From: Arthrobacter_J sp038199985
Lineage (GTDB): Bacteria; Actinomycetota; Actinomycetes; Actinomycetales; Micrococcaceae
Length of the DNA: 64,000 nt
Assembly (NCBI GenBank): GCA_038199985.1
Contig: JBBPYK010000050.1
Span: 62,001 to 126,000, forward strand
Direction of reading: 5' to 3'
Program-made: the position numbers and the translations under genes
Notes under the pieces: model-generated
The model's input: only the letters and a program-made list of their open reading frames with translations
What the model was told of the DNA's origin: nothing
The model's database searches: none
Part shown: positions 8,030-17,531 of the stretch, piece by piece
How the letters are laid out: every line of letters starts with the position of its first letter
How positions within the stretch are numbered: position 1 is the first letter of the stretch

Positions 8030-8908
8030 ATGCCTATGAACGATTCGAATGCACCTATCGGAATCCTTGAACCCGGCGTTGTCGGACAAAAGCGTGCTGT
8101 TCCGACCTCCATACCTCGGCCGGAGTACGTCGGAAAGGTAGCTCCCGAGAAGTTCGAGGGCTCTGAGATCAAGTCGCCAGAAACAATCGAAAAAATCCGC
8201 CTCGCATCTAAAGTGGCTGCGCAGGCCATCGTTGAAGTCGGCCGCCACATTGTCCCTGGAGTGACCACCGACGAGTTGGACCGCGTCGGCCACGAGTTCC
8301 TCCTCGATCACGAGGCATACCCCTCAACGCTAGGCTACCGAGGTTTCCCCAAGTCGCTGTGCTCATCGATCAACGAAGTCATCTGTCATGGCATCCCGGA
8401 CACAACCATTGTCAACGACGGCGACATCATCAACATCGACATCACCGCATATCTTGGTGGCGTCCATGGCGACACCAATCGCACCTTCCTCGTTGGCGAC
8501 GTGGACGACGAGTCACGTCTCCTCGTGGAGCGAACGGAGGAATCGCTCCGACGAGCAATCAAGGCAGTGGCACCTGGCCGAGAATTCAACGTCATTGGGC
8601 GCACCATCGAGTCCTATGCTCGCCGGTTCGGTTACGGCGTAGTTCGCGACTTTACCGGACACGGAGTCGGTGAAGCCTTTCACACTGGCTTGATCGTTCC
8701 TCACTACGACGCGGCCCCAGCCTACAGTCGCCTGATCGAACCCGGCATGACTTTCACTATTGAACCTATGCTCACGCTGGGAACCATCGAATGGGAGATG
8801 TGGGAGGACGGATGGACTGTGGTCACGCGCGACCGAAGGCGCACTGCGCAGTTTGAACACACACTTCTCGTCACTGAAACTGGAGCTGAAGTTCTGACCT
8901 TGCCATAG
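8030..8908 (+). CDS. map: Methionine aminopeptidase, type I
   Basis: 292 residues. It removes N-terminal methionine from nascent proteins. All metal ligands are visible: two Asp in the NIDITAYLGGVHGDTNRTF segment near residues 130-145, His in TGHGVGEAFHTG near 210, Glu in FTIEPML near 243 and Glu in QFEHTLLV near 277. The roughly 40-residue N-terminal extension with IPRPEYVGK is typical of actinobacterial MapB proteins and is not the zinc-finger type. ppgK follows in the same direction 28 bases later, so the two may be co-transcribed. Confidence 0.95.
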   Translation: MPMNDSNAPIGILEPGVVGQKRAVPTSIPRPEYVGKVAPEKFEGSEIKSPETIEKIRLASKVAAQAIVEVGRHIVPGVTTDELDRVGHEFLLDHEAYPSTLGYRGFPKSLCSSINEVICHGIPDTTIVNDGDIINIDITAYLGGVHGDTNRTFLVGDVDDESRLLVERTEESLRRAIKAVAPGREFNVIGRTIESYARRFGYGVVRDFTGHGVGEAFHTGLIVPHYDAAPAYSRLIEPGMTFTIEPMLTLGTIEWEMWEDGWTVVTRDRRRTAQFEHTLLVTETGAEVLTLP

Positions 8909-8936
8909 AACCCCATCGTCCCCAATCTGGAGAATC

Positions 8937-9722
8937 ATGCCCAAGAAACTTAAGTCCAGCCCATCCGTGGTCATAGGTATCGATATAGGTGGCACCGGAA
9001 TTAAAGGCGGCATAGTCGACCTGGCAAAAGGCAAGCTCATCGGTGACCGCGTGAGGATCGACACCCCAGCGCCAGCGACGCCCACGCCCGTAGCCGAGAC
9101 GGTATCGATGATTGTGGACGAACTAGCCAGCAGGCCGGAATGCCCCGGCCCAGAAGTGCCCGTTGGTGCAGCGTTCCCGGCGATCATCCAACGCGGTATT
9201 GCCCGTTCCGCGGCCAATATCGATAAATCGTGGATTGACACCGACGTCGACGCCTTGTTTACCCAGCGGCTACAGCGGTCCGTTCACGTCATCAATGACG
9301 CCGACGCAGCAGGCCTGGCCGAGTCCCGCTACGGTGCCGGCAAGGACGTTGACGGCACCGTGTTGATGCTTACCCTGGGCACCGGGATTGGATCGGCGTT
9401 CATCCATGACGGCGTGCTGATTCCCAATGTGGAACTTGGACATCTTGAACTGGATGGGCACGATGCTGAAACACAGGCTTCAGCCGTAGCCCGTGAACGA
9501 CTGGGATTGGGTTGGGAAGAGTATTCGCAGAGGCTGCAACGCTACTTGTCCCACGTTGAGTTCCTGTTCTCACCGGAACTTTTTGTGGTGGGCGGCGGTA
9601 TCTCTAAAAGAAGCGACGAGTTTCTGCCGCGACTAAAACTGCGCACGCCGATAGTTCCAGCACGCTTGCGGAATCACGCAGGGATCGTGGGCGCCGCTCT
9701 TCAAGCCTCGCGCAGCGAGTAA
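8937..9722 (+). CDS. ppgK: Polyphosphate glucokinase (ROK family)
   Basis: 261 residues. It phosphorylates glucose with inorganic polyphosphate (often also ATP) as donor. The phosphate-binding GIDIGGTGIKGGIVD stands near residue 14, NDADAAGLAE near 120 and LTLGTGIGSAF near 143. It lacks the CxCGxxGCxE zinc motif of ordinary ROK glucokinases (compare the gene at 48172-49179), which fits the PPGK branch. GGAG lies just before the ATG. It ends 2 bases from the convergent nrdR stop. A second glucokinase elsewhere in the window gives two routes into glucose 6-phosphate. Confidence 0.92.
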   Translation: MPKKLKSSPSVVIGIDIGGTGIKGGIVDLAKGKLIGDRVRIDTPAPATPTPVAETVSMIVDELASRPECPGPEVPVGAAFPAIIQRGIARSAANIDKSWIDTDVDALFTQRLQRSVHVINDADAAGLAESRYGAGKDVDGTVLMLTLGTGIGSAFIHDGVLIPNVELGHLELDGHDAETQASAVARERLGLGWEEYSQRLQRYLSHVEFLFSPELFVVGGGISKRSDEFLPRLKLRTPIVPARLRNHAGIVGAALQASRSE

Positions 9723-9724
9723 AC

Positions 9725-10222
9725 CTAGCGGGCGCCGAGGGGACGTTGCACACCCGATGGCGGGTTCGGAGCACGCGCCGAGTCTGTGCGGAGCTGCGCT
9801 ATCGCGGATTCGAAGTCCTCCAGGGAGCTAAAATCCTGATAGACACTAGCAAACCGCAGAAATGCAACCTGATCCAGCTTCTGCAGGGGTCCGAGAATGG
9901 CAAGTCCCACCTCATGAGCGTCGATCTCAGCGACGCCCTTGGCGCGCACTGACTCCTCTACTTCCTGGGCTAAAAGGGCTAGATCGTCCTCCGACACCGG
10001 CCGCCCCTGACACGCCTTTCGGGCACCGTTGATCACCTTGCCCCTGCTGAACGGTTCAGCAACTCCGGAGCGCTTAATGACACTCAAGCTCGTTGTCTCC
10101 GCAGTCGAAAAGCGTCGTCCACATTCGGGACATTGCCGACGACGTCGAATGCTCGCACCATCATCGGCAAGCCGGGAATCTACAACGCGAGAATCAGGGT
10201 GTCGACAAAACGGACAAAACAT
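9725..10222 (-). CDS. nrdR: Transcriptional repressor NrdR
   Basis: 165 residues. NrdR senses ATP/dATP and represses ribonucleotide reductase operons. The zinc ribbon is intact (CPFC at residues 3-6 and CPEC further on), followed by RRFST and an ATP-cone domain from about residue 46. The family consensus C-terminus appears as FLRFASVYQDFSSLEDF, then a short disordered tail. GGAGG stands 8 bases before the ATG. It lies 69 bases downstream of hisD and may be transcribed with it. No nrd gene is in the window. Confidence 0.95.
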   Translation of the reverse strand: MFCPFCRHPDSRVVDSRLADDGASIRRRRQCPECGRRFSTAETTSLSVIKRSGVAEPFSRGKVINGARKACQGRPVSEDDLALLAQEVEESVRAKGVAEIDAHEVGLAILGPLQKLDQVAFLRFASVYQDFSSLEDFESAIAQLRTDSARAPNPPSGVQRPLGAR

Positions 10223-10291
10223 TCGAAAACCTCCGGACCACGACCACTGACTGTGCCGTGCATTACTTTATCAACTGGGACTTCCGAGCTA

Positions 10292-11650
10292 TTATCGGAG
10301 CCTGCGAGCACGTATTGCGTCACCGTGGGCCGGAAGGTTCTCCGCTTCAGACAAAGTCTCCACATGAGCGGCAACCTCGAGCAGCGCCGCCTCGTTGTAG
10401 TTGACGATCTGCATGGCTTTGAGGAAGGACGTTACATTCAGGCCGGAAGCGAACGCGGCGGTGCCTCCGGTCGGGAGAACATGATTGGAACCAGCGCAGT
10501 AGTCCCCCAAGCTTACTGGGCTGCTCTGACCAACAAACACTGCCCCGGCATGACGAATTTGTTCCGCATCGATCACGGCATTTACCGTATGGATCTCCAG
10601 ATGCTCCGCCGCGTAGGCGTTGCACACCTCGATTCCGTGCGCGACATTGTCAACCAGGATGACTCCTGACTGCGGTCCGGACAAGGCTTTGGTGACCCGC
10701 TCGCGGTGACGAGTCCGTACCGTGCGTTCTTGCAGCTTTTCACAGACCTCCCCTGCGAATCGGGACGATGGCGTGACCAATATCGAGGCCGCATGTGGGT
10801 CGTGCTCTGCCTGACTGATGAGGTCCGCTGCAACGAGGTCAGCGTTGGCGGAATCATCCGCCAGTACAACGATTTCGGTGGTGCCCGCCTCGGCATCGAT
10901 GCCGACCACACCACGGACCAAGCGTTTCGCCGTCGCAACGTAGGTATTCCCAGGGCCGGTCACCACATCCACAGGCGCCAGCAGCGCGTCTGCTTCCAGC
11001 CCCTCCCCGGGAATGCCATAGGCAAAGGCTGCGATGGCTTGTGCGCCGCCAATCGCGTATACCTCTTCTATGCCTAACAGTGCCGCAGCGGCCAGGATGA
11101 CGGGGTGGGGAAGCCCTCCAAATTCCTTTTGCGGTGGCGATGCCAGCGCAATCGATTCGACACCGGCAACCTGCGCTGGGACAACGTTCATCACCACCGA
11201 CGATGGATAAACCGCCAGCCCACCAGGGACATAGAGTCCCACCCGAGCAACGGGTACCCATTTGCTTCGAACAGTGGCTCCGATACCGAACTCAACACTA
11301 GCGTCCACAGGCATTTGCGCAGCAGCAAAAATGCGGGCCCGGTGAATAGATTCTTCAAGCCCTGCACGAATCGAAGGATCGAGTGATTCGAGCGCCTCGG
11401 ACAGCGCATGGGCAGGAACGATTGGCGAATGCTGGACGACGCCGTCGAACCGTTCTGCAAGTTCTGTCAGGGCCGTCAGGCCCCGCGCGCGAACATCCGC
11501 GATTATCGACGCGACTGCATCCGTAGCGTGTTCGCTGCTAACGATGGCTCGTGGCATCGCCTTCTTCAGTGCAGCGAGGCTCCTATGCTGTCCGCGAAGA
11601 TCAATCTGCTGGAACTGCGGATTCTTTTGAATCGGATCTGCTGAAGTCAC
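10292..11650 (-). CDS. hisD: Histidinol dehydrogenase
   Basis: 452 residues. It carries out the last two oxidations of histidine synthesis, histidinol to histidine, with NAD and zinc. Recognisable segments are VPVARVGLYVPGGLAVYPS near residue 130, GPGNTYVATAKRLV near 240, QAEHDPHA (zinc ligand region) near 276 and GDYCAGSNHVLPTGG near 385. It starts with GTG at 11650. A TAGACT box stands 6 bases upstream with GAAGGG in the gap, so initiation could be leaderless or use a very close ribosome site. No other his gene is in the window. Confidence 0.95.
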   Translation of the reverse strand: MTSADPIQKNPQFQQIDLRGQHRSLAALKKAMPRAIVSSEHATDAVASIIADVRARGLTALTELAERFDGVVQHSPIVPAHALSEALESLDPSIRAGLEESIHRARIFAAAQMPVDASVEFGIGATVRSKWVPVARVGLYVPGGLAVYPSSVVMNVVPAQVAGVESIALASPPQKEFGGLPHPVILAAAALLGIEEVYAIGGAQAIAAFAYGIPGEGLEADALLAPVDVVTGPGNTYVATAKRLVRGVVGIDAEAGTTEIVVLADDSANADLVAADLISQAEHDPHAASILVTPSSRFAGEVCEKLQERTVRTRHRERVTKALSGPQSGVILVDNVAHGIEVCNAYAAEHLEIHTVNAVIDAEQIRHAGAVFVGQSSPVSLGDYCAGSNHVLPTGGTAAFASGLNVTSFLKAMQIVNYNEAALLEVAAHVETLSEAENLPAHGDAIRARRLR

Positions 11651-11656
11651 CCCTTC

Positions 11657-11662
11657 AGTCTA
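11657..11662 (-). promoter_or_regulatory. Possible leaderless promoter -10 (TAGACT) of hisD
   Basis: On the minus strand TAGACT, then GAAGGG, then GTG 11650. The box overlaps the TAG stop of the upstream membrane protein gene. The purine-rich gap could also act as a ribosome site, so the reading is ambiguous. Confidence 0.4.
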
Positions 11663-12223
11663 GTTGCTTGAGCCCGTGTCCGAGGCCGTGACGTTTTGGC
11701 GACGGTCCGGGCCGAAGCCGCTGAGTACCAGCACGAGAACGGCCGTCGCGAAAGGCCACAGAACCAAAATGGAAACTGACCGCAGCCCAAAACCTGTGTC
11801 CATCCCGAGGTGTCCATCGTTGGGCTCAGACGTGAGACCGCCCAGCAAAGTACCAAGCTGCCACGCCACGACCGAGCCCAGAATAGCTCCGAGTACGGTC
11901 GCTACAGTCCTAATCGCCACACTTCCAAGAGCACGCGTGCTCACGACACAGCCGACCACAATGCCGGTTACCAGCATGATGACGGCGAGCGTCATTTCCT
12001 GGGCAAGCCACACCGTCGGATCACCTGAATTGGAGTACACGGCACCGCCTGGGGCAATGAGCCACCAGAGAGCGCCAAGGGGAAGGCCTAGCCCTGCAGT
12101 GGCTAGCAACCACCACCAGCCCCCTGAAGGCGGAACATCATGGTGGCCGTCGGACGCCCCCAGCGAATAGACGGGCGGTGGATACGAAGGCTGCTGCCCG
12201 CCAGAGCGGGACGAAGTGGACAT
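11660..12223 (-). CDS. Actinobacterial four-helix membrane protein, function unknown
   Basis: 187 residues from the ATG at 12223. A short Pro/Ser-rich N-terminus is followed by about four hydrophobic segments (roughly residues 33-50, 68-88, 96-120 and 146-170). The GGWWWLLATAGLGLPLGALW start and the WLIAPGGA motif resemble DUF2567-type proteins that neighbour hisD in actinobacteria, but that family call is tentative. I preferred the ATG at 12223 over the longer frame because a TAATGT box lies 7 bases upstream. It sits between dnaE and hisD, both on the same strand. Confidence 0.65.
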   Translation of the reverse strand: MSTSSRSGGQQPSYPPPVYSLGASDGHHDVPPSGGWWWLLATAGLGLPLGALWWLIAPGGAVYSNSGDPTVWLAQEMTLAVIMLVTGIVVGCVVSTRALGSVAIRTVATVLGAILGSVVAWQLGTLLGGLTSEPNDGHLGMDTGFGLRSVSILVLWPFATAVLVLVLSGFGPDRRQNVTASDTGSSN

Positions 12224-12230
12224 AATGTCC

Positions 12231-12236
12231 ACATTA
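12231..12236 (-). promoter_or_regulatory. Possible leaderless promoter -10 (TAATGT) of the membrane protein gene
   Basis: TAATGT on the minus strand ends 7 bases before ATG 12223, and no ribosome site is visible. It supports the shorter start. Confidence 0.4.
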
Positions 12237-12321
12237 ACAAATAGCTGGGCTCTTGTGCTCGTGCGACAGTGTGGCACGAGGCCAAACCCAATTCCCTCCG
12301 GAGCCAGGCAGCTTCCTGCGG

Positions 12322-15300
12322 CTACACGTCAAGACACGCCGGCCCTAGCAATACCTTGAGATCACCGAAGAGAGCCGACGACGGAGTTACGCGCAGATCC
12401 ACTCCGAGCTTCATCACCTCAACCCTGCTGGAACTGTTCAACCTGATCTGAACCTCGGAAGTACCCGGATGGGTACGCAGAACTTCCCCCAAAGCAGACA
12501 CGACGGGCTCCGTTGCCTTGTGATTGAGCACGGAGATCACTACTGGTCCGGTGTGCCCCTCACTCAGATCCGGCACGGTCAGTTCTTGGGCGTTGAGAGT
12601 GACGGCGCCGTCATCTCTCCGTTGCAAGCGGCCACGAACCACAACGATCAGGTCTTCTGCCAAGACGCCGGAAATTGGACCATAGACTTGGCCAAAGAAC
12701 ATGACTTCCATAGACCCGCCCAGGTCCTCGATCTCAGCCCGTGCGTAAGCGTTGCCACTGTTCTTCGCGATCCTGCGCTGCAACGACGTAATCATGCCTG
12801 CAATGGTGACGGTGGCACCGTCTGCTGGCCCCTCCTCGCTGATAACCGAAGTAATGGAAGAATCAGCGTGCTGGCTGAGAATTCCCTCAAGCCCCTGCAG
12901 CGGATGGTCTGACACGTAGAGCCCTAGCATTTCGCGTTCAAACGACAGTTTGTCCTTCTTTTCCCACTCCGGAAGTTCTGGAACATCAACTGACAGGCCG
13001 CTCTTTGCCTCACCCTCGTCGAACATGCTGAAAAGATCGAATTGGTTGGCCGCCTCATTCCGCTTCAAAACGATGACAGAGTCAACCGCTTCTTCGTGGA
13101 TCATGGCGAGGGCGCGACGCGGATGACCCAGTGAATCGAAGGCCCCGGCCTTAATGAGCGACTCTATGGTTCGTTTGTTGCAGACCACAGCCGGAACCTT
13201 CTGCAGATAATCGCTGAACGCGGTGTACGCACCTTTTTCCTCACGAGCGGCAACCATGGCGTTGACGACGTTGGCACCAACATTTCTGATCGCCCCCATG
13301 CCGAACCGGATATCTCGTCCAACCGGGGTGAAGTTCAACGCCGATTCATTGACGTCGGGAGGCAAGACGGTGATGCCCATGCGCCTGCATTCGTTCAGGT
13401 AGATGGCCAACTTATCCTTATCATCCCCAACAGATGTTAGGAGGGCCGCCATATACTCAGCCGGATAGTGAGCCTTGAGGTAAGCCGTCCAGTAGGAAAT
13501 CATTCCGTACGCTGCAGTATGCGCTTTATTGAACGCATAATCTGAGAAGGACTCCAGGACCGTCCACAGCTTGTCCATGGCTGCCTGAGAGAAACCGTTA
13601 GCCTTCATACCAGCAAAGAAATCCGCCTGCTGCTTGTCCAACTCGGACTTCTTCTTCTTACCCATAGCACGGCGCAACATATCCGCCTGCCCAAGGCTGA
13701 AGTTGGCCAACTTCTGCGCGGCCGACATCACCTGCTCCTGATACACAATCAACCCGAAAGTACCGCCAAGAATCTCTTCAAGCGGCCCCTCCAATTCAGG
13801 GTGGATCGGCTCGATCTCCTGCAACCCATTCTTTCGAAGAGCGTAGTTCGTGTGTGAGTTGACTCCCATTGGGCCAGGCCGGTATAGCGCGAGTACCGCA
13901 GAAATGTCCTCGAAGTGGTCGGGTCGCATCAACTTCAACAGGGACCGCATCGGACCGCCATCGAGCTGGAAGACACCTAAGGTGTCGCCTCTGGCCAGCA
14001 ACTCATATGAAGCTACATCATCAAGCTCTAGATCCTCGAGAACGAGATCATGATCCTTGTTCGCTTTGATGTTCTCAAGCGCGTCGGTGATGATCGTCAA
14101 GTTCCGCAAACCCAAGAAGTCCATCTTGATCAGGCCAAGACCCTCACATGTTGGGTAGTCAAACTGAGTGATGACCTGCCCGTCCTGCTCTCGGCGCATG
14201 ATCGGAATAATGTCGATCAGCGGATCGGAGGACATGATGACGCCGGCAGCATGGACGCCCCACTGACGCTTCAAACCTTCCAGCCCCAGCGCGGTCTCGA
14301 AAACCTTCGCCGAGTCCGGGTCTGTCTTGAGTAGTTCTCGGAGTTCCTCCGCCTCGCTGTACCGCTTGGCCTCCTTGTTGTGCACATCGGCCAGCGAGAT
14401 GCCCTTACCCATGACGTCGGGCGGCATTGCCTTCGTGAGACGCTCACCAGTAGAAAACGGATATCCCATGACGCGTGAGGAGTCCTTCAACGCCTGCTTG
14501 CCTTTGATCGTCCCGTAGGTGACGATCATGGCCACACGCTCGTCGCCGTACTTCTCTGTCACGTAATGGATTACTTCGGACCGACGCCGGTCATCAAAGT
14601 CCACGTCGAAGTCTGGCATGGAGACACGCTCGGGATTGAGGAACCGCTCGAAAATCAGTCCGTGCTTCAATGGGTCTAGATCCGTGATCCGCATAGCGTA
14701 GGCAACCATGGATCCGGCGCCCGAACCTCGCCCCGGGCCAACTCGGATTCCTTTGTTCTTAGCCCAGTTGATGAAGTCAGCAACCACGAGGAAGTACCCC
14801 GGGAAGCCCATCTGGGTGATGACACCGACCTCAAACTCCGCCTGTTTACGCACGTCATCCGGGATACCGCTCGGGTAGCGGAAGTGAAGGCCAGTTTCGA
14901 CTTCCTTGACGAACCAGGACTGCTCGTCTTCCCCGTCAGGAACGGGAAAGCGAGGCATGTAATTCGCTTTGGTGTTGAACTCGACGTTGCAGCGTTCAGC
15001 AATTAGTAGTGTGTTGTCGCAGGCGTCCGGATGATCGCGGAAAATAGAGCGCATTTCAGCCGGCGACTTCAGATAGAACTCGTCTGCGTCGAATTTGAAC
15101 CGCTTGGGGTCGGCCAGAGTGGACGCAGATTGCACGCAGAGCAACGCCGCATGAGATTTAGCATCCTCAGCGTGGGTGTAGTGCAGGTCATTAGTGGCAA
15201 CCAGCGGCAGATCCAGCTCCCGCGCGAGTTTAAATAGGTCGGCACTAACATTACGTTCAATGTCTAGTCCGTGATCCATGATCTCGCAGAAATAGCTCTC

Positions 15301-15858
15301 CCGCCCCAAAATGTCCCGAAGGTCTGACGCGGCCTGGACCGCTTCTTTGTAAAGGCCCAACCTCAACTTGGTCTGAACTTCACCTGAGGGGCAGCCTGTT
15401 GTCCCGATCAAGCCCTTGCCGTAAGTCTGCAATAGGTCGCGGTCCATGCGCGGCTTATATAGGTAACCCTCGAGGGACGCCAGGGACGACATCCGAAAGA
15501 GGTTATGCATACCTTCGGTTGTTTCTGACCACATCGTCATGTGTGTATACGCCCCGCCGCCAGAAACGTCGTTGCGACCTCCATCGCCCCACTTGACCCT
15601 CGTCTTGTCCTGGCGGGCGGTACCCGGCGTCACATACGCTTCTACGCCGATAATGGGTTTCACTCCCGCGGACTTGGCCCGGTTCCAGAAGTCGAAGGCA
15701 CCGAAGACAAACCCATGGTCCGTCGTCGCCAAAGCATTCATACCGAGTTCATCGGTCTGGCTGAAAAGGTCACTCAGACGGGCCGCACCGTCGAGCATCG
15801 AGTACTCGGTGTGATTATGAAGATGGACAAAAGACGCTGATTTGGATGATGAAGCCAC
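12322..15858 (-). CDS. dnaE: DNA polymerase III subunit alpha
   Basis: 1178 residues, the standard replicative DnaE1 length. The N-terminal PHP domain opens with HLHNHTEYSMLDG (residues 12-24). The polymerase catalytic aspartates lie in MPDFDVDFDD near residues 412-421. The GPGRGSGAGSMVAY loop precedes them, and an OB-fold (AGMITSLQRR) lies near residue 1010. The replicative polymerase is essential. Translation starts at a GTG directly preceded by TAGGAT-N6, so it is probably leaderless. It lies downstream of the RluA-family gene on the same strand. Confidence 0.97.
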   Translation of the reverse strand: MASSSKSASFVHLHNHTEYSMLDGAARLSDLFSQTDELGMNALATTDHGFVFGAFDFWNRAKSAGVKPIIGVEAYVTPGTARQDKTRVKWGDGGRNDVSGGGAYTHMTMWSETTEGMHNLFRMSSLASLEGYLYKPRMDRDLLQTYGKGLIGTTGCPSGEVQTKLRLGLYKEAVQAASDLRDILGRESYFCEIMDHGLDIERNVSADLFKLARELDLPLVATNDLHYTHAEDAKSHAALLCVQSASTLADPKRFKFDADEFYLKSPAEMRSIFRDHPDACDNTLLIAERCNVEFNTKANYMPRFPVPDGEDEQSWFVKEVETGLHFRYPSGIPDDVRKQAEFEVGVITQMGFPGYFLVVADFINWAKNKGIRVGPGRGSGAGSMVAYAMRITDLDPLKHGLIFERFLNPERVSMPDFDVDFDDRRRSEVIHYVTEKYGDERVAMIVTYGTIKGKQALKDSSRVMGYPFSTGERLTKAMPPDVMGKGISLADVHNKEAKRYSEAEELRELLKTDPDSAKVFETALGLEGLKRQWGVHAAGVIMSSDPLIDIIPIMRREQDGQVITQFDYPTCEGLGLIKMDFLGLRNLTIITDALENIKANKDHDLVLEDLELDDVASYELLARGDTLGVFQLDGGPMRSLLKLMRPDHFEDISAVLALYRPGPMGVNSHTNYALRKNGLQEIEPIHPELEGPLEEILGGTFGLIVYQEQVMSAAQKLANFSLGQADMLRRAMGKKKKSELDKQQADFFAGMKANGFSQAAMDKLWTVLESFSDYAFNKAHTAAYGMISYWTAYLKAHYPAEYMAALLTSVGDDKDKLAIYLNECRRMGITVLPPDVNESALNFTPVGRDIRFGMGAIRNVGANVVNAMVAAREEKGAYTAFSDYLQKVPAVVCNKRTIESLIKAGAFDSLGHPRRALAMIHEEAVDSVIVLKRNEAANQFDLFSMFDEGEAKSGLSVDVPELPEWEKKDKLSFEREMLGLYVSDHPLQGLEGILSQHADSSITSVISEEGPADGATVTIAGMITSLQRRIAKNSGNAYARAEIEDLGGSMEVMFFGQVYGPISGVLAEDLIVVVRGRLQRRDDGAVTLNAQELTVPDLSEGHTGPVVISVLNHKATEPVVSALGEVLRTHPGTSEVQIRLNSSSRVEVMKLGVDLRVTPSSALFGDLKVLLGPACLDV

Positions 15859-15864
15859 CCGTCC

Positions 15865-15870
15865 ATCCTA
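15865..15870 (-). promoter_or_regulatory. Leaderless promoter -10 (TAGGAT) of dnaE
   Basis: TAGGAT on the minus strand ends 6 bases before the dnaE GTG at 15858. The spacer GGACGG has no properly spaced ribosome site. It is the same hexamer as at map and the PASTA kinase. Confidence 0.6.
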
Positions 15871-15908
15871 GGCCAGACCAGCTTCAGAGAAGGCGCGGCT
15901 GGAGCGTC

Positions 15909-16844
15909 CTAGACGTGTCCGTCCTGCAGGGCTTCTAATGCGTATCGTAAGTCCAGCGGATAGGTACTCGAGTACTCCACCCGTTCACCGGTGCGCGGAT
16001 GGGCGAACGCCAGCTGCTGCGCGTGCAACCACTGCCTGGTCAAACCCAGTTCAGCAGCGAGTCGGGGATCGGCCCCATAGGTCAGATCTCCGACGCAGGG
16101 ATGCTTTAGGGCCGAGAAATGAACGCGAATCTGGTGCGTGCGTCCTGTCTCGAGATGCACCTTGACAAGAGAAGCACGCCCGAATGCTTCAAGTACCTCA
16201 TAGTGCGTACGTGAGTCTCTGCCGTCTTCGACCACAGCGAAACGCCAGTCCTTTCCCGGATGCCGCCCAATCGGCGCATCGATCGTACCGCGTACAGGGT
16301 CCGGCAGGCCCTGGACGACAGCGTGATACACCTTCTCAACGGTACGGTCGCGAAATGCCTGCTTGAGCAGCGTATAGCCATGCTCAGTTTTGGCGACCAC
16401 CATGACACCCGATGTACCGACGTCAAGCCGGTGGACGATACCTGCGCGCTCTCCAGCCCCCGACGTCGAAATACGATAGCCGGCAGAGGCCAGACCGCCC
16501 ACCACGGTTGGGCCCACCCATCCTGGCGACGGATGAGCTGCAACGCCCACAGGCTTGTCGATCACCACATAATCGTCATCTTCGCCAAGGATCATCAGGT
16601 CATCTATTGGTTCGACCAGGACCGCATGAGGGTCAACTGCCTCGGGGACCATGATGGAAAGTTTTTGTCCCTCGACAAGCCTGTCCGACTTGGACAAAAC
16701 GCTGCCGCCCGAGGTAACCAGACCATTGCCACACCATTGTGCCGCCGTCGACCGAGATACGCTTGCAAATCGTGCCACTGCGGCATCTGCACGGGCTCCA
16801 ACATCGTCTGCAACGACCGAGACCTCGAGCACGTTCGCGTTCAC
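15909..16844 (-). CDS. RluA/RluD-family pseudouridine synthase
   Basis: 311 residues. It isomerises uridine in 23S rRNA (or tRNA). An N-terminal S4-like RNA-binding region (about residues 15-75) is followed by the catalytic domain with HRLDVGTSGVMVVAKT near residues 138-153, which contains the active-site Asp. ETGRTHQIRVHFSALKHPC near 230 is the other family signature. Its GTG overlaps the lspA stop as GTGA, and the lspA-rluD pair is conserved widely. RluD is the likely subtype by position, but target bases cannot be read from sequence. Confidence 0.9.
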   Translation of the reverse strand: MNANVLEVSVVADDVGARADAAVARFASVSRSTAAQWCGNGLVTSGGSVLSKSDRLVEGQKLSIMVPEAVDPHAVLVEPIDDLMILGEDDDYVVIDKPVGVAAHPSPGWVGPTVVGGLASAGYRISTSGAGERAGIVHRLDVGTSGVMVVAKTEHGYTLLKQAFRDRTVEKVYHAVVQGLPDPVRGTIDAPIGRHPGKDWRFAVVEDGRDSRTHYEVLEAFGRASLVKVHLETGRTHQIRVHFSALKHPCVGDLTYGADPRLAAELGLTRQWLHAQQLAFAHPRTGERVEYSSTYPLDLRYALEALQDGHV

Positions 16845-17443
16845 GCTGAGGTCCCACTTTCTTGCTCTTCAACATCCGAGTCGGCTTCGTTGCTGCGGCG
16901 ACCATCGATACCCACCCCTCGCAGGGTAAAGAGGCAGATCAACGCAACGCCGGAGACCACGGCCATATCTGCGATATTGAAGATGGCGAAGTTGGGAAGG
17001 GCGATGAAGTCCACTACATGTCCCTGGCCAAAAGAAGGTTCTCTAAACAACCTATCCGTCAGATTTCCCAACGCACCGCCAAGGACCAGCCCGAGGGCAG
17101 TAGCCCAACCTGCCGAATGGACCCGCCGAATCTGCACAATGATTCCACAAACGACGACCACCATGATGACGGTGAAAAACCAGGTGAAATCCGTACCGAT
17201 AGAGAAGGCAGCCCCGGGGTTGCGGATGAAGTGCCAGTCCAGAAGAGACGGGATCACATCAATCGAATCTCCCTCAACCATGGTGGACACAACCCAGGTT
17301 TTGGTGGCTAGATCGATCAAGTACGCGGTCATCGCGACGGCGCCGAGCATCAGAACACACTTGGCCGAAGGAGCCACAACACTTATTCGAGCCGTCGCGG
17401 GTTGGTCTGCCGGAGGGGGTTCGGCTGGATTCTGGAGTGCCAT
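16841..17443 (-). CDS. lspA: Lipoprotein signal peptidase (signal peptidase II)
   Basis: 200 residues from the ATG at 17443. It cleaves the signal peptide of diacylglyceryl-prolipoproteins in the membrane. There are four membrane segments. The two catalytic aspartates are in GNLTDRLFREP near residue 128 and FNIADMAVVSG near 157. The NPGAAFSIG motif also fits. The upstream in-frame extension lacks family similarity and runs through a large hairpin, so the ATG at 17443 is preferred. It ends with a polar tail of about 25 residues. Its 3' end overlaps the RluA-family gene by 4 bases. A lipoprotein substrate is encoded at 38907. Confidence 0.93.
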   Translation of the reverse strand: MALQNPAEPPPADQPATARISVVAPSAKCVLMLGAVAMTAYLIDLATKTWVVSTMVEGDSIDVIPSLLDWHFIRNPGAAFSIGTDFTWFFTVIMVVVVCGIIVQIRRVHSAGWATALGLVLGGALGNLTDRLFREPSFGQGHVVDFIALPNFAIFNIADMAVVSGVALICLFTLRGVGIDGRRSNEADSDVEEQESGTSA

Positions 17444-17474
17444 GATGCTTTCGATAGGAGGATGGACATACGTA

Positions 17475-17512
17475 GGAAGCCGACGATCGGAGTGATCCGG
17501 TCGCCGGCTTCC
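17475..17512 (-). terminator. Large hairpin between wag31 and lspA
   Basis: Arms 17475-17490 and 17497-17512 pair over 15 of 16 positions, including one G-T, with loop AGTGAT. It sits just upstream of the lspA start on the minus strand. There is no T-run, so it is either a terminator of wag31 or a leader structure for lspA. Confidence 0.5.
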
Positions 17513-17531
17513 CATTATTCACTATTGTCAT

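Noticed and set aside
16260..17495. 411-residue plus-strand frame over the RluA-family gene and lspA
   Set aside because: Antisense to two well-supported genes, low-complexity translation, no domain.
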